A stretch of 64,000 bases of DNA from positions 620,001-684,000 of the forward strand of contig NZ_NETK01000002.1 in assembly GCF_002343915.1 (NCBI RefSeq), in the 5' to 3' direction. The translations under genes were made by a program, and so were the position numbers. Shown here one piece after another: positions 7,743 to 17,390 of the stretch (position 1 is its first letter; each line of letters opens with the position of its first letter). A model generated the notes under the pieces. The model was not told the DNA's origin and made no database searches. It was given only the letters and a program-made list of their open reading frames with translations. The stretch comes from Nannocystis exedens (GTDB taxonomy: Bacteria > Myxococcota_A > Polyangia > Nannocystales > Nannocystaceae).

Positions 7743-9831
7743 CGCACCCGCGCGGTCGGCCACGAGGCGGTCGCCGCGCCGCTCGAGCGATCGCGCGGAC
7801 CCCGAGGTTGCCGGTGCATGGTTCCTCGCGCCGGCGTTCGCGGGTGACAGCGATCGCCACGCAGCGGCTACGTCGTCGCGGTCGGCCTGCGGGTTCGCTG
7901 CGCGCCGGCGGTGGCGCGACCCGTCGCCCGCCGGGCCCCGCTGTCGAGCGCCCGAACGGTGAATTACGGCGCAGCGGCGCGGGTGGATCGACGAGGTCGG
8001 CCGGACCCCGGACGACTCGGTCGCAGCGCGGTCGCGCCGGGGCCACCTGCGCGAGGTCGCAGTGCAGCGCCGGGATGAACGGGTTCACACGCACCGCTCG
8101 CGCGAGCGCGAGGCGGGCGCCCGCGAGGTCGCCGACGAGTCGCAGCGCGCGTCCCTCGGCGGCGGCGAGGTTCGGCTGCTCCGGGTCGTCCTCGCCGGCG
8201 CGGCGCAGCAGCGGCACGGCACGCGCTGCCTTGCCGAGCTGGAGATAGAGCTCGCCGAGGCGCCGCGCGAGCTTCGGATCGTCGCGCACGCGCGGGTCGG
8301 CGGCTCGCGCCTTCTCGTATTGCCTGGCCGCGGCGCCGAGGTGACCGCGCAGCGTGAGCAGCACGCCGAGCCGCGCGTGTTGACGCGCCGCGCCGCCGCC
8401 GAGGTGCGAGAACACGTCGCCGAGCAGCGAGAGATCTTCGCCCGCCTCGGCCGCGGCCTGCTGATCGGGCGCGAGGAACTGCAGCTTGCGCAGCGCGCCG
8501 CCCGGCTTGCCCGCGGTGCGCTTCTTCATCACGTCGCGCCAGTGGGCGTCGAAGCGCTCGAAGCTGTCGCCCCACGCGCTGGCCAGCGCGGCCTCGGCGT
8601 CTTCGCCGGCGGCGACGCGGCGCAGCAGCTCGTCGATGCCGGCGCCGCCGCGCTCCTCGCGGAGCACGCCGAGCATGGTCTGGACCTGGGCGTAGGCGAG
8701 GGCGGCCCGCTCCTGCGACGGCAGCATCGCCAGCGACGGGTACATCTCGGCGAACGTGACGAGGTCGTCGGCCGCGAGCGCCTTGGCCAGCAGCTTGCGC
8801 GCGGGCGGCTCGAGCGGCAGCGGCTCGGGGCTGCGCCAGCGCGTCTCGAGCAGCTTGGCGAGGCCCTCCTGCAGCCACACCGGGGCGCGGTTGCGGGTCT
8901 TGAGCGTGACGAGGTAGTGGACGTACTCGTGGACGGCGGTGTCGATCCAGCCGTAGCCGTAGAGCATCACCCGCGGCGAGACCATGACGATCCGCCGGTA
9001 CTTGGTGATGCCGACGGTGCCGGTCGTGTACACGTTCTCGCGCGTGAGCGGCGAGACGAGCGCGAGCTTGACGGCGTCGTCGAGGATCTCGAAGCGCACC
9101 GGGTGATCGGGCTCGATGCCGAGGTCGGCGGCGAACGCCTCGCGGGCCGCGGCCATCGCCGCGAACAGGTAGGGCGCGATGAGCTCGTCCTTGGCGTTGG
9201 CGAACACGAGCTCGACCTGCCCGTCGGGGCTGGTGAGCTTCGTGGCCGCTCCGAGCGCCCGCTGGGCCCCGCGCGCGAGGTCGAGGTAGTGCTGGGCCTC
9301 CTCGCGCAGCGCCCCCGCCGGCGGCAGCTGCCCCGAGGCGACCGCGCCGGCGAGCAGCGACTCGGCCTCGGGGTAGGTCGCGCGGTGGAACGCCAGCACG
9401 CCGGCCTTGACGTCGCGGGCCGAGCCGACCGGCATGGCGGCGACGGCGTCGGCGGCGTCGGCGAGGTCCCAGGCGTTGATCGAGCCGTCGAAGCGCTCGG
9501 CGAGCTCCGACCAGGCCTCGGCGTCGCTCACCGGCCCGGCGACCGCGAGCGGTCCGCCTGGCGTTTGCGCCCTGGCCAGGAGGACAGGGTCCCCGGGACC
9601 GGGCCGAACGGATAGATCGGGGCGACCCGAAAAACCTGGCGCTTCGGACCTGGCCGAAAGGATATGGTTCGCAGGCCCTGTTGCATCGGACATGGCCGAA
9701 AGGGCGTGTCCCGGAGGACCGGGCTCCAGGCGCATGTCCGCATCGACATGTCCTTTTGGACCGGCGGCCTCGCAGCCGACGAGGGCCAGGGCGAGGGCGG
9801 CGCTGCGCCGCAGGGAGGGCCGGGACGTCAT
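7609..9831 (-). CDS. Lipoprotein with HExxH zinc metallopeptidase-like domain and TPR tail
   Basis: A lipoprotein signal (ALALALVGC, Cys about residue 20) precedes about 70 residues of irregular, rare-codon sequence made of repeated hairpin motifs (9571-9765). A peptidase-MA-like domain follows, with HEYVH and, downstream, WLQEGLAKLLE, matching the HExxH...E zinc site; TPR-like helices come after. It should be anchored in the periplasm or outer membrane. Its start overlaps the stop of the upstream gene (ATGA), so translation is probably coupled. The last 150 or so residues are Arg/Pro-rich and overlap the aldehyde dehydrogenase gene in antisense. The real end may be nearer 8000, or a frameshift may have removed the natural stop. 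Confidence 0.75.
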   Translation of the reverse strand: MTSRPSLRRSAALALALVGCEAAGPKGHVDADMRLEPGPPGHALSAMSDATGPANHILSARSEAPGFSGRPDLSVRPGPGDPVLLARAQTPGGPLAVAGPVSDAEAWSELAERFDGSINAWDLADAADAVAAMPVGSARDVKAGVLAFHRATYPEAESLLAGAVASGQLPPAGALREEAQHYLDLARGAQRALGAATKLTSPDGQVELVFANAKDELIAPYLFAAMAAAREAFAADLGIEPDHPVRFEILDDAVKLALVSPLTRENVYTTGTVGITKYRRIVMVSPRVMLYGYGWIDTAVHEYVHYLVTLKTRNRAPVWLQEGLAKLLETRWRSPEPLPLEPPARKLLAKALAADDLVTFAEMYPSLAMLPSQERAALAYAQVQTMLGVLREERGGAGIDELLRRVAAGEDAEAALASAWGDSFERFDAHWRDVMKKRTAGKPGGALRKLQFLAPDQQAAAEAGEDLSLLGDVFSHLGGGAARQHARLGVLLTLRGHLGAAARQYEKARAADPRVRDDPKLARRLGELYLQLGKAARAVPLLRRAGEDDPEQPNLAAAEGRALRLVGDLAGARLALARAVRVNPFIPALHCDLAQVAPARPRCDRVVRGPADLVDPPAPLRRNSPFGRSTAGPGGRRVAPPPARSEPAGRPRRRSRCVAIAVTRERRREEPCTGNLGVRAIARAARRPPRGRPRGCVTRRDGLATAAAGSAACRRRCAYSRGPTSSSRPTARRRRWTGRG
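9571..9765. repeat. Cluster of four hairpin-motif copies inside a coding region
   Basis: Copies are at 9571-9588 (CCTGGCC-AGGA-GGACAGG), 9648-9668 (ACCTGGCC-GAAA-GGATATGGT), 9690-9709 (ACATGGCC-GAAA-GGGCGTGT) and 9746-9765 (ACATGTCC-TTTT-GGACCGGC). The cluster encodes roughly residues 22-87 of the metallopeptidase lipoprotein, just after the lipobox. Codons rare in this genome (TTT, CTA, GTT, ATA) concentrate here, and the frame stays open. Confidence 0.75.
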
Positions 9832-12800
9832 CGCAGGAGCTCCTCGTAGTAGCGCTCGACCGAGCCGCGGAAGCCCTCCGGAGCGCGCTCCTTCATCGCC
9901 TCCATCAGCTCGTCGCGGAGCGAGCGGTCGCGTTCGGTCTCGGTCGAGACCTCGTCGGGGTCGGGCGCGGTCTGCGGCGGGGACGAGCTGTCGCGCAGGC
10001 TGTCGAGCGCGCGCTGCAGACCGCCGAGCGCGCCGCTCTGGCGCTCGACCGCCGGCCCCCCGCGCCGCTCGCCGAGCGCGCCGCTGCTCGAGTCCATCTC
10101 GGAGATCGCGCCACGCATCGCGTGCTTGCCGGGGTCGGGCAGGTAGCGGGCGTTGGGGCCGTCCAGCACCTGCTCGGCGCGGGCGCGCAGACCCTGCTGC
10201 TTCTGCGCCAGGGCGTCGAAGCGGGCCTGGGCGGCCTCGTCCAGGCCCTCGCTCGGGGCCGGGAGCTGGGCCTCGAGCAGCTTGCGGAGCGCGTCGCCTC
10301 GCTCGCGCAGCGGCCCGAGCTGGCGCCGCTCCTGCGAGTCCTCGCCCGCGCCGGCGACCGCCCGTTCGAGCGCCTGCGCAGCGGCCCGCGCGGCCTCGGC
10401 GGCGGGGAGAGCCTTGGGCTCGCCGGCCTGCGCCTCGGCGGCGACGCGCTGCAGCTGCTCGCGGGCGTCCTCGAGCGCGCGGCGAGCGTCACGACCGAGG
10501 CGAGCGTCGTTGATCGCGTCGAGCGCCTTGCCCATCGCGGCGGCCTGCTTGGCGGCCTGCTGCGCGGTCGCCTGGTCGAGGGGGCGGCTTCCGGCCTGCT
10601 TGCGCCACTGCTCGTGGAGCGACCGGCTCTCGCCGCGCAGGCCGGTCTCCTCGTCCTGGATCCGGCTGATCTCGCGCATGAGCTCCATGCGCGCCCGCTC
10701 CTCGGGCGTCATCGCGGCGCCGGGCCCCGCGGCCATGCGATCCTGGACGCCGCTGCGGAGCTTTCGCAGCTCGTCGAGGACGCCGCGGGCCCGATCGAGC
10801 GCGCCGTCGACGTCGCCCTGGCGCAGCTGCTCGCCGACGTCCTGCTGGCGCAGCTGCTCGGCCATCGCCTCGAAGGCGTCGGTATTGAGGAATTCCTGGC
10901 CGAGCTCCTTGTCGAGCTTGGCTCGCGCCTCCGACAGCCGCCGCAGGTCCTCGCGGATCCGCTGCTGCAGCTGATCGACCTCGCCGCGCACGCTCTCGTC
11001 GCCGGCCTTGAGCCGCTCGAGCAGGTCGACGAGCTTCTGCTGCGAGGTCTGCAGGCGGGCCACGAGCTGCTCGATCTGCGCCAGCAGCTCGTTGTCGACC
11101 AGATCGTCGAGGCGGATGACCTCGTCCTCGAGCTGGGTCAGCTGCAGCCGATTGGTCGCCAGCAGCTTGCCCAGCGTCCGCGCGGCCGCGTCCGGGCGCT
11201 CGTCCTCGGCGCCGGGCGGGAGCTCCTCGTGCTCGGCCGACTCGCGCCGGTGCAGCTCCATCAGCCGCTTGTGGACGCCGACGAGGACCGCGACGTCGCG
11301 CGGCGGCGCCAGCGTGTCGACCGACAGCGCGTCGATGGCGGTGCTGATCGCGGACAGCAGGCCGCCCGAGGCGGCGAGCAGCTCGCGCATGCCGGCGATC
11401 CGCCGCGGCGGGTCGCCGTCCTCGACGGCGGGACCGTCGTCGGCGCGGGACAGATTTGGCTCTTCGGTCAGCATGCGCCGCGCCAGCAGATCGACGGCGC
11501 TGTCGCGCAGCGCGGCGAGGTCGGCCAGGTTCTCGGCGTGCTCGGTCTCCTGGTCGCGGATCTGCAGGGTCAACTTGGCCGAGCGCGCGACCTTGCCGGG
11601 CGGGTCCGTCAGCGGGACGAGGCCGAGCCCCGGGTCGTTGTCGCGGACCTCGATCCAGTAGGTGAGCCGCCCGCGATCCTCGACCGGCAGCGACGACAGG
11701 TCCCAGGTGTAGCGGTGCTGCCAGGTGCGGGCGCGCGGCGGCGGGGCGCCCGCGTCGAGGCGCACCGGCTGCTTGTCGCCGCCCTCGAACACGAGCACCG
11801 CGCTGGCGATGCCGAAGTCGTCGCGGGCCTTGAAGCGCAGCTCGATGCTGTCGAGCTCGCTCGGGGCGCTCTGCGAGCGGGGCAGGGGCAGGAGCTCGAT
11901 CTCCGGCGGCTCGTCGGCCTCGATCTCGAGCGGCGCCGGGGCCGAGCGGGCGGGCACGTCCTCGCCCTCGGGAGTGACGACGACGTGCCAGCTGCCGGCG
12001 CCGCGCACGACGAAGCGGCCGCGCCACTTGCCGTCTGTCTCTTGGGACAGGTCGATGCGCTCGGGGGCCGGCGGCTCGGACAGGGAACCCTGGTCGTAGC
12101 TGAGGATCACGTGCACGGCGCTGGCCGGCTTGCGCGTCTCGAGCTCGACCTCGGTCTCGGTGCCGGCGAGGGCCCGTACGGCGCCGCTGGGGTTGATGAG
12201 CTGCCGCGGCACTCGCCCGCTGTACTCGGGGTAGCGCAGGGTGAGGCTGAGCGCGGACCAGACCGGCTCGGGCGGGGCCGGCGGACGGCCGTCTTCGGCG
12301 GCGAGCGACAGCTCGAGCCCGCGCGCGAACTCGGGATAGCCGGCGAGCACGGCCCCGAGCAGGGCGAGGAGCGCGGTGGCGAGCGCCGGGACGCGGAGGT
12401 TGGCCGGCGGAGCGGCGAGCTCCGGCCGCGCTTCGGTGAGCGACCACTCGACCTGGCGCACGTAGGCGGCCGCGAGGTCCTGCGAGCCGCGGTGACCGCC
12501 CGGCCCGGCGAGCAAAAGCTCGGTGGCGCCGAGGATCTCGCGGCGCAGCGAGCCGTCCGAGCGGAGAAAAGGTGACGCCTCGCGGGGTCGGCGCGTGAGC
12601 GCCCCGCGGAATTGGGCTATGGTAAGCGCCGTCCGATGGGGAGTCCCAGTCAGTGCGAGGATCCGACGCCACGCGCGTCCGAACAGGGCCAGCAGCGTGA
12701 CGACGGCGCCAGCGAGCCAGCCGGCGGCCGCGAGATCGCCGCGCAAGGTCCAGCCGGCGAGCCCGGCCGCGACCACGGCCAAGGCCACAAGGAGGGCGGC

Positions 12801-12893
12801 GCAGTGGAGCGCCGCCGCCGCGAGCTCCCGCCGACGCACGACCCGGCGAACGGCGGCCAAAAACTCGAGCAGAGACGGGGGACGGACGTTCAT
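9828..12893 (-). CDS. DUF4175-like membrane protein with long coiled coil (1021 aa)
   Basis: Two N-terminal membrane helices (about residues 22-45 and 54-75) and a third near 120-140 are followed by an immunoglobulin-like extracytoplasmic part (about 170-400). A long helical, Gln/Arg/Glu-rich region (about 420-1000) carries repeated EQLRQ and LDELRKL-type heptads. This layout matches the large DUF4175 proteins of Proteobacteria, whose role is unknown. It is the first gene of an operon with the HExxH lipoprotein, whose ATG overlaps its TGA, which suggests the two act together at the cell envelope. It is divergent from the ECF sigma operon. Confidence 0.7.
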   Translation of the reverse strand: MNVRPPSLLEFLAAVRRVVRRRELAAAALHCAALLVALAVVAAGLAGWTLRGDLAAAGWLAGAVVTLLALFGRAWRRILALTGTPHRTALTIAQFRGALTRRPREASPFLRSDGSLRREILGATELLLAGPGGHRGSQDLAAAYVRQVEWSLTEARPELAAPPANLRVPALATALLALLGAVLAGYPEFARGLELSLAAEDGRPPAPPEPVWSALSLTLRYPEYSGRVPRQLINPSGAVRALAGTETEVELETRKPASAVHVILSYDQGSLSEPPAPERIDLSQETDGKWRGRFVVRGAGSWHVVVTPEGEDVPARSAPAPLEIEADEPPEIELLPLPRSQSAPSELDSIELRFKARDDFGIASAVLVFEGGDKQPVRLDAGAPPPRARTWQHRYTWDLSSLPVEDRGRLTYWIEVRDNDPGLGLVPLTDPPGKVARSAKLTLQIRDQETEHAENLADLAALRDSAVDLLARRMLTEEPNLSRADDGPAVEDGDPPRRIAGMRELLAASGGLLSAISTAIDALSVDTLAPPRDVAVLVGVHKRLMELHRRESAEHEELPPGAEDERPDAAARTLGKLLATNRLQLTQLEDEVIRLDDLVDNELLAQIEQLVARLQTSQQKLVDLLERLKAGDESVRGEVDQLQQRIREDLRRLSEARAKLDKELGQEFLNTDAFEAMAEQLRQQDVGEQLRQGDVDGALDRARGVLDELRKLRSGVQDRMAAGPGAAMTPEERARMELMREISRIQDEETGLRGESRSLHEQWRKQAGSRPLDQATAQQAAKQAAAMGKALDAINDARLGRDARRALEDAREQLQRVAAEAQAGEPKALPAAEAARAAAQALERAVAGAGEDSQERRQLGPLRERGDALRKLLEAQLPAPSEGLDEAAQARFDALAQKQQGLRARAEQVLDGPNARYLPDPGKHAMRGAISEMDSSSGALGERRGGPAVERQSGALGGLQRALDSLRDSSSPPQTAPDPDEVSTETERDRSLRDELMEAMKERAPEGFRGSVERYYEELLR

Positions 12894-13042
12894 GAGGCCC
12901 GGCGGGAGCGTCGGTCGCTCTTCGGTATATCCCCCTTAAACCACTTCGTCACGGTCCGGATCCGCCAGGCGCTCCGGCAACTCCCCCGCGCGCTGGCCGC
13001 GCTCTGAATAGGGCGGCCGCGCGCTCGTAGAAGGACGCTCAC

Positions 13043-13708
13043 GTGGTTCCTCCAGAAGCCGACGACCAAGCCCTGGTCGAAGCGTGTCGCCAGGGCGACC
13101 GGCAAGCTTTCCGCCTCCTGACGCAGCGCTACCAGCGCAAGGTCTACTCGATCGCGTACGGGTTCCTGCGCAACCCCGAAGACGCGCTCGACGTCGTGCA
13201 GGAGAGCTTCATCAAGGTCCACCGGTACCTCCACAATTTCGAGGGCAACTCGAGCTTTTACACGTGGCTGTACCGGATCGTCACCAACCTCTGCATCGAC
13301 CACATCCGCAAGAACCGGCGCCACAAGGATCTCGAGTTCGACGACGGGTTGCGCCACGACGACGACGGTGACACGGCGTATGTGCCGCCGTCGCCGCTCG
13401 GCGACCCCGCCAGCCTGGTGCAGCGGCGGGAGATCCTGGAGGCCGTGCAGGACGGGCTCCAGCACCTCAGTGACAAGCACCGCGCCGTGATCGTGATGCG
13501 CGAGCTCCAGGGCATGTCGTACGAAGAGATGGCGCGCACGATGGGCTGCTCGAAGGGCACGATCATGAGCCGGCTCTTCCACGCCCGGCGCAACATGCAG
13601 CGCCTCCTCACCGAGCGGCTGGGCTACGTACCGAGCGGGCCGACCGGCGGGGCCGATGAAGATTCCGACGCTGAGCGCGTCCCAGCACCACAAGCCATGC
13701 TGCCATGA
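13043..13708 (+). CDS. ECF RNA polymerase sigma factor (RpoE-like)
   Basis: Directs RNA polymerase to a stress or envelope regulon. Region 2 (about residues 20-95) has the typical [15 protein letters not shown] and [19 protein letters not shown] segments. Region 4 (about 145-205) has [23 protein letters not shown] and a [12 protein letters not shown] recognition helix. The GTG start has AAGGA a few nt upstream. The stop overlaps the ATG of the anti-sigma gene (ATGA), the usual arrangement for a co-translated sigma/anti-sigma pair. Confidence 0.95.
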   Translation: MVPPEADDQALVEACRQGDRQAFRLLTQRYQRKVYSIAYGFLRNPEDALDVVQESFIKVHRYLHNFEGNSSFYTWLYRIVTNLCIDHIRKNRRHKDLEFDDGLRHDDDGDTAYVPPSPLGDPASLVQRREILEAVQDGLQHLSDKHRAVIVMRELQGMSYEEMARTMGCSKGTIMSRLFHARRNMQRLLTERLGYVPSGPTGGADEDSDAERVPAPQAMLP

Positions 13709-14349
13709 CCGAGCCGCACTTCGACCCGCAGCAACTCAACGCCTTCCTCGACGGCGAGCTTTCAGCGCCGGAGCGCGCCGAAGTCGAGCGGCTGCTCACG
13801 ACCAACCCGGAGGCCAGCGCCTACCTCGCCGGGTTGAAGGCGCTCCAGAGCGCCGTGGTCGCCGGCTTCGAGGCCGAAGCGGCCAAGGTGCCGGAGGCGC
13901 GGTTCGAACAGATCTGGGACGAGATCGAGCGCACCCTCGACCGAGATCTCCGTTTGCAGAAGGCGCCCGAGCCGGCGCCGTCGCTGTGGGCGCGGCTGCG
14001 TGGGGTGCTTCGCCCCGTGTTCGTGCCAGTGGCGTCGGCGGCGGCGGTGGCGGGCCTGGTGGCAGTGCTCTGGAGCGGGCGCGGCGCCGTCGAGGGCCCG
14101 GCGGACACGACGCCGACGATCGCGGCGAAGCCGGCGCCCGAACAACCTGTCCTCGCGGACAGCTCGAAGCCGGCGGCCGAGGAGGGCGACGTCGTGTTGC
14201 CCGAGCCGAACGGCGGGCCGGCGCACATTCAACGGATCGATTGGGGCGTCAAGTCGGGACGCATCAGCGAGATCGAGGGCAAGCGCAACACGACCACGGT
14301 GATCTGGATCTCCGACGACGACCCTAGCAGCAGTGAGCGTTCCTTATGA
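13705..14349 (+). CDS. Anti-sigma factor, single-pass membrane protein
   Basis: The cytosolic N-terminal domain ([21 protein letters not shown]) is the common anti-sigma fold that binds the sigma factor, but the HxxxCxxC zinc motif of ZAS proteins is absent. One membrane helix lies at about residues 108-130, then a Pro/Ala-rich periplasmic tail. The tail ends in a conserved-looking block ([18 protein letters not shown]) near residues 175-195. It overlaps the sigma gene by 4 nt and the next gene by 4 nt. A hairpin-motif copy at 14145-14164 (ACCTGTCC-TCGC-GGACAGCT) lies in the periplasmic linker. Confidence 0.85.
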   Translation: MTEPHFDPQQLNAFLDGELSAPERAEVERLLTTNPEASAYLAGLKALQSAVVAGFEAEAAKVPEARFEQIWDEIERTLDRDLRLQKAPEPAPSLWARLRGVLRPVFVPVASAAAVAGLVAVLWSGRGAVEGPADTTPTIAAKPAPEQPVLADSSKPAAEEGDVVLPEPNGGPAHIQRIDWGVKSGRISEIEGKRNTTTVIWISDDDPSSSERSL

Positions 14350-14855
14350 TGTACAAGTCGACCACGAAGCGGCTGTTGGCCACGTCCGTCGTTGCCGTCC
14401 TGCTCCCCGGCGTTGTCGGGAGCGCCTACCTCGTGCCGGACGTGGCGCACGCCGAGGTCAAGACCGTCGCGTGCAAGGTCACCGCCTTCCTGGCCCAGAA
14501 GGACGGCGACGGCACCATCCCCGCGGACCTGAAGTTCCTCGAGGAGCAGCTGCACGACGACTCGTTCGCGGCGTTCAAGGGCTTCCGCTTGCTCGAGACC
14601 AAATCGCTGCGCCTCGGCGTCGACAAGCCCGGGCTCGCGGCGCTCAAGTCCGGCTTCCAGCTCAAGCTCAGCCTGCTCGGCGAGGCCAACAACAAGCTCA
14701 AGCTGCACGCCAACCTGCTCGCTCCCGGCCGCGACGCGCCGCTCGTCGACACCGACTACGCGATCGACGACAACGGCCTGCTCCTGGTCGGCGGCGTGCG
14801 CCACCTCGAGGGCAAGATCTTCTTCGCCATCCAGTGTGGCAAGCAGCCGAGCTGA
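14346..14855 (+). CDS. Secreted hypothetical protein of the sigma operon (169 aa)
   Basis: A Sec signal peptide (about residues 10-35, ending AHA) precedes a compact domain with Cys near both ends (ACKVTAFL near 41-48 and IQCGKQPS at the C-terminus), which could form a disulfide. No family is recognised. ATG at 14346 overlaps the anti-sigma stop, so it is translationally coupled to the sigma/anti-sigma pair. Such third genes are often the periplasmic partner or sensor of the anti-sigma factor; that role is inference. A second in-frame ATG at 14349 is equally possible. Confidence 0.75.
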   Translation: MMYKSTTKRLLATSVVAVLLPGVVGSAYLVPDVAHAEVKTVACKVTAFLAQKDGDGTIPADLKFLEEQLHDDSFAAFKGFRLLETKSLRLGVDKPGLAALKSGFQLKLSLLGEANNKLKLHANLLAPGRDAPLVDTDYAIDDNGLLLVGGVRHLEGKIFFAIQCGKQPS

Positions 14856-14993
14856 AGCGACCGGCGCCGCGTGACCGCGCGAGTCCGCCTCCGTGCCGGG
14901 GCGTCACCGCGCTCCGCGGCGTCTGCTCGTTTGCTCGAAGGGCGGCCGGGCGGTACTCTGAGCCGCCTTTTCGCCGCCCCGGCGCGTCCGGCC

Positions 14994-17390
14994 ATGACCC
15001 CCCCTGAGCCCACGAAGAGCCCGAGGCCCCGCTGGCGCCGCGTCGCGCTCATCGGCGGCTCGCTCGGCGCGCTGGTCCTCGGCGGGCTCGCGGTCGCCGT
15101 CGCCACGTTCCCGCGGTGGGGCGACAGCTGGGTGCAGGACCATGCGCTGCAGCGCCTGCAGAAGATCGCCGGGGTGCCCGTCACGATCTCGCGGCTCGAC
15201 CTGGTCGACTTCGACAGCGTCGTGGTCGAGGGCGTCGAGCTGTCGTTCGGCCCGGACGCGTCGCTCGTCGTCGATCGCATCGACGTCGGGATCGACGGCG
15301 ACTCCCTGTGGTCGGGGCAGGTCGTCGTCGAGCGCGTGCGGGCCGTGGGCGGTCGCCTCACGGGCGACGGCGCCACGCTCCGCGACTACGCCCGGGACCT
15401 GCGAGCGCGCCTGTCGGCGCCCCGCGACGGCGGCGAGGGCCGGGTCAAGCTGGTGCCGCCCAAGGCAACCCTCGAGCGGCTGCAGCTCGAGCTGCGCGAC
15501 GATCTCGGCGGCCGCCCGCTGACGCTGCGCGGCGTGGCGGCGGCCGAGGTGCAGCTGACCGATCGGACAGTTGCGCTCAAGCTGGCGGACGTCGAGGCCT
15601 CGGTCGGCGAGCGGGCGCTGCGAGCGGCTGCGCTGGCGACCCACGTCGACCTGTCGCAAGGGACAGAGAGTGCGTTTCCCCTGACGATCGCGGTCGATCG
15701 GGCTGCGACGGCGGTCACCCCGCAGATCGCCGTCGCCGAGATCCGCGGCGACGTGACCCTCGCCGACGCCTCGGCCAGCCGGGTGCGGCTCGACCTCGCC
15801 GGCGGCTTCTCCGACGAGGTCACCGGCGACGAGGAGCACGACGCGTCGGCGCCGCTGTGGGCGCTCACCGGCGACGTGGCCCGCGACCTGTCCGACGGCA
15901 CGGTGACCCTCAACATGGACGCGTTCAAGCTCGGGCGCGTCCCCGACGTGCTCGCGCGGCTCCCCTTGATCCAGTCGGAGTCGGCGACGATCGGCGGCGA
16001 TCTGAAGGTCGCGTTCGCCGGGGGCAAGGCCAACCTCGTCGGCGACCTCCAGATCGCGGGCCTCAACGTCGACCACCCGCTGCTGGCGCGCCAGCCGGTC
16101 CGTGGCCTCGGGTTCTCGCTCGCGCTGGCGGCCGACGTCGACCCCCACGAGCGGGTGGTGAAGATCGAGCAGGCGACGCTGCAGCGCGGGCCGGTGAAGC
16201 TGGCGCTGGCGGGCGAGTTCGTGCACGCCGACGACCCGGCGGCGCGCCGCTACCGGGCCGACCTGACGATGCCGAAGGTCCGCTGCCAGGAGTTCTTGAA
16301 CGCGATCCCGGCCGAGCTGGTGCCGAGCCTCCAGGGCTTCGAGCTCAAGGGCGACTTCGAGTTCGAGATCAGCGCCGACATCGACTTCCGCGACCTCGAC
16401 GCGCTGGTGCTCACGGCCAAGCTCAAGCCGGAGACGTGCAAGCCGGTCAAGGTGCCGCAGCTGGTGTCGGCGACCCGGCTCAACGGGCCGATCGTGCACC
16501 GCGTGGTCATGCGCGACGGGACCGAGCGCTCGGTCGACGTCAGCGAGGGCTCGGCCGACTACACGCCGCTCGATCAGATCTCGCCCTACGTGCTGGCGGC
16601 GGTGATGACGACCGAAGACGGCGGGTTCTGGAAGCACAAGGGCTTCATCACCTCGCAGTTCCGCGCCGCGCTGCGCAGCAACCTCGAGGCGGGCAGGGTC
16701 CGCCTCGGCGCGTCGACGATCACCATGCAGATGGTCAAGAACGTGCTGCTCAGCCACGAGCGCACGCTCTCACGCAAGATGCAGGAGGTGTTCCTGACCT
16801 GGTACGTCGAGCAGTCGCTGACGAAGAACCGGATCATGGAGCTCTACCTCAACGTGATCGAGTTCGGGCCCGGGATCTACGGCATCACGCGCGCGGCCTC
16901 GCACTACTTCGCCAAGGCGCCGGCCGACCTCACGCCGCCCGAGGCGGCCTACCTGGCGCTGATGCTCCCGAGCCCGGTGCGCCGCCACGTCCACTACTGC
17001 GAGGGCGCCCCTTCGCCGGCGTTTCAGGCCAAGCTCAAGCGACTGCTGGCGATCATGCACAGCCGCGGGCGCCTCGACCCGGAGACGTTCGAGCAGTGGA
17101 AGGACGAGGGGGTCGTGTTCGACGCGACGGACCTTACGAGCAAGAGGGAGTGCCTGGCGGAGGTCGAGCGCCTCCTGGCCGCGTCGGCCCAACAGCGCTC
17201 GCTGACCGGCCTGCTCGACGACGGCCAGGACATCGTCGATCTGTCGATCGACGCCGAGCCGCTGGCCGACGCCACCGGCGGCAAGCCGAAGCCGCGCGGG
17301 CCGAAGGCCGGCTTCGAGGACGCCACGCTCGAGGTCATCGGCGGCCTGGACGAGGGCGACGAAGCGCGCCCGGCGAGACGACAGCCATGA
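14994..17390 (+). CDS. AsmA-like / glycosyltransferase family 51 fusion (monofunctional transglycosylase)
   Basis: An N-terminal transmembrane helix (about residues 14-36) is followed by about 450 residues resembling AsmA/TamB-type beta-rich sequence. A GT51 peptidoglycan glycosyltransferase domain follows (about 515-690). The catalytic Glu is E541 in TTEDGGFW, with GASTITMQMVKN, RKMQEVFLTWYVEQ and ELYLNVIEFG motifs. No transpeptidase domain is present. It polymerises lipid II at the outer face of the inner membrane. The ATG at 14994 is chosen over upstream starts because the residues before it look non-coding. Its TGA overlaps the next ATG. A motif copy lies at 15649-15667 (ACCTGTC-GCAA-GGGACAGA). 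Confidence 0.85.
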   Translation: MTPPEPTKSPRPRWRRVALIGGSLGALVLGGLAVAVATFPRWGDSWVQDHALQRLQKIAGVPVTISRLDLVDFDSVVVEGVELSFGPDASLVVDRIDVGIDGDSLWSGQVVVERVRAVGGRLTGDGATLRDYARDLRARLSAPRDGGEGRVKLVPPKATLERLQLELRDDLGGRPLTLRGVAAAEVQLTDRTVALKLADVEASVGERALRAAALATHVDLSQGTESAFPLTIAVDRAATAVTPQIAVAEIRGDVTLADASASRVRLDLAGGFSDEVTGDEEHDASAPLWALTGDVARDLSDGTVTLNMDAFKLGRVPDVLARLPLIQSESATIGGDLKVAFAGGKANLVGDLQIAGLNVDHPLLARQPVRGLGFSLALAADVDPHERVVKIEQATLQRGPVKLALAGEFVHADDPAARRYRADLTMPKVRCQEFLNAIPAELVPSLQGFELKGDFEFEISADIDFRDLDALVLTAKLKPETCKPVKVPQLVSATRLNGPIVHRVVMRDGTERSVDVSEGSADYTPLDQISPYVLAAVMTTEDGGFWKHKGFITSQFRAALRSNLEAGRVRLGASTITMQMVKNVLLSHERTLSRKMQEVFLTWYVEQSLTKNRIMELYLNVIEFGPGIYGITRAASHYFAKAPADLTPPEAAYLALMLPSPVRRHVHYCEGAPSPAFQAKLKRLLAIMHSRGRLDPETFEQWKDEGVVFDATDLTSKRECLAEVERLLAASAQQRSLTGLLDDGQDIVDLSIDAEPLADATGGKPKPRGPKAGFEDATLEVIGGLDEGDEARPARRQP

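Noticed and set aside
6327-7763. N-terminal 480-residue extension of the cardiolipin synthase frame
   Set aside because: It is antisense to the aldehyde dehydrogenase gene; the synthase is the expected length from TTG 6326.
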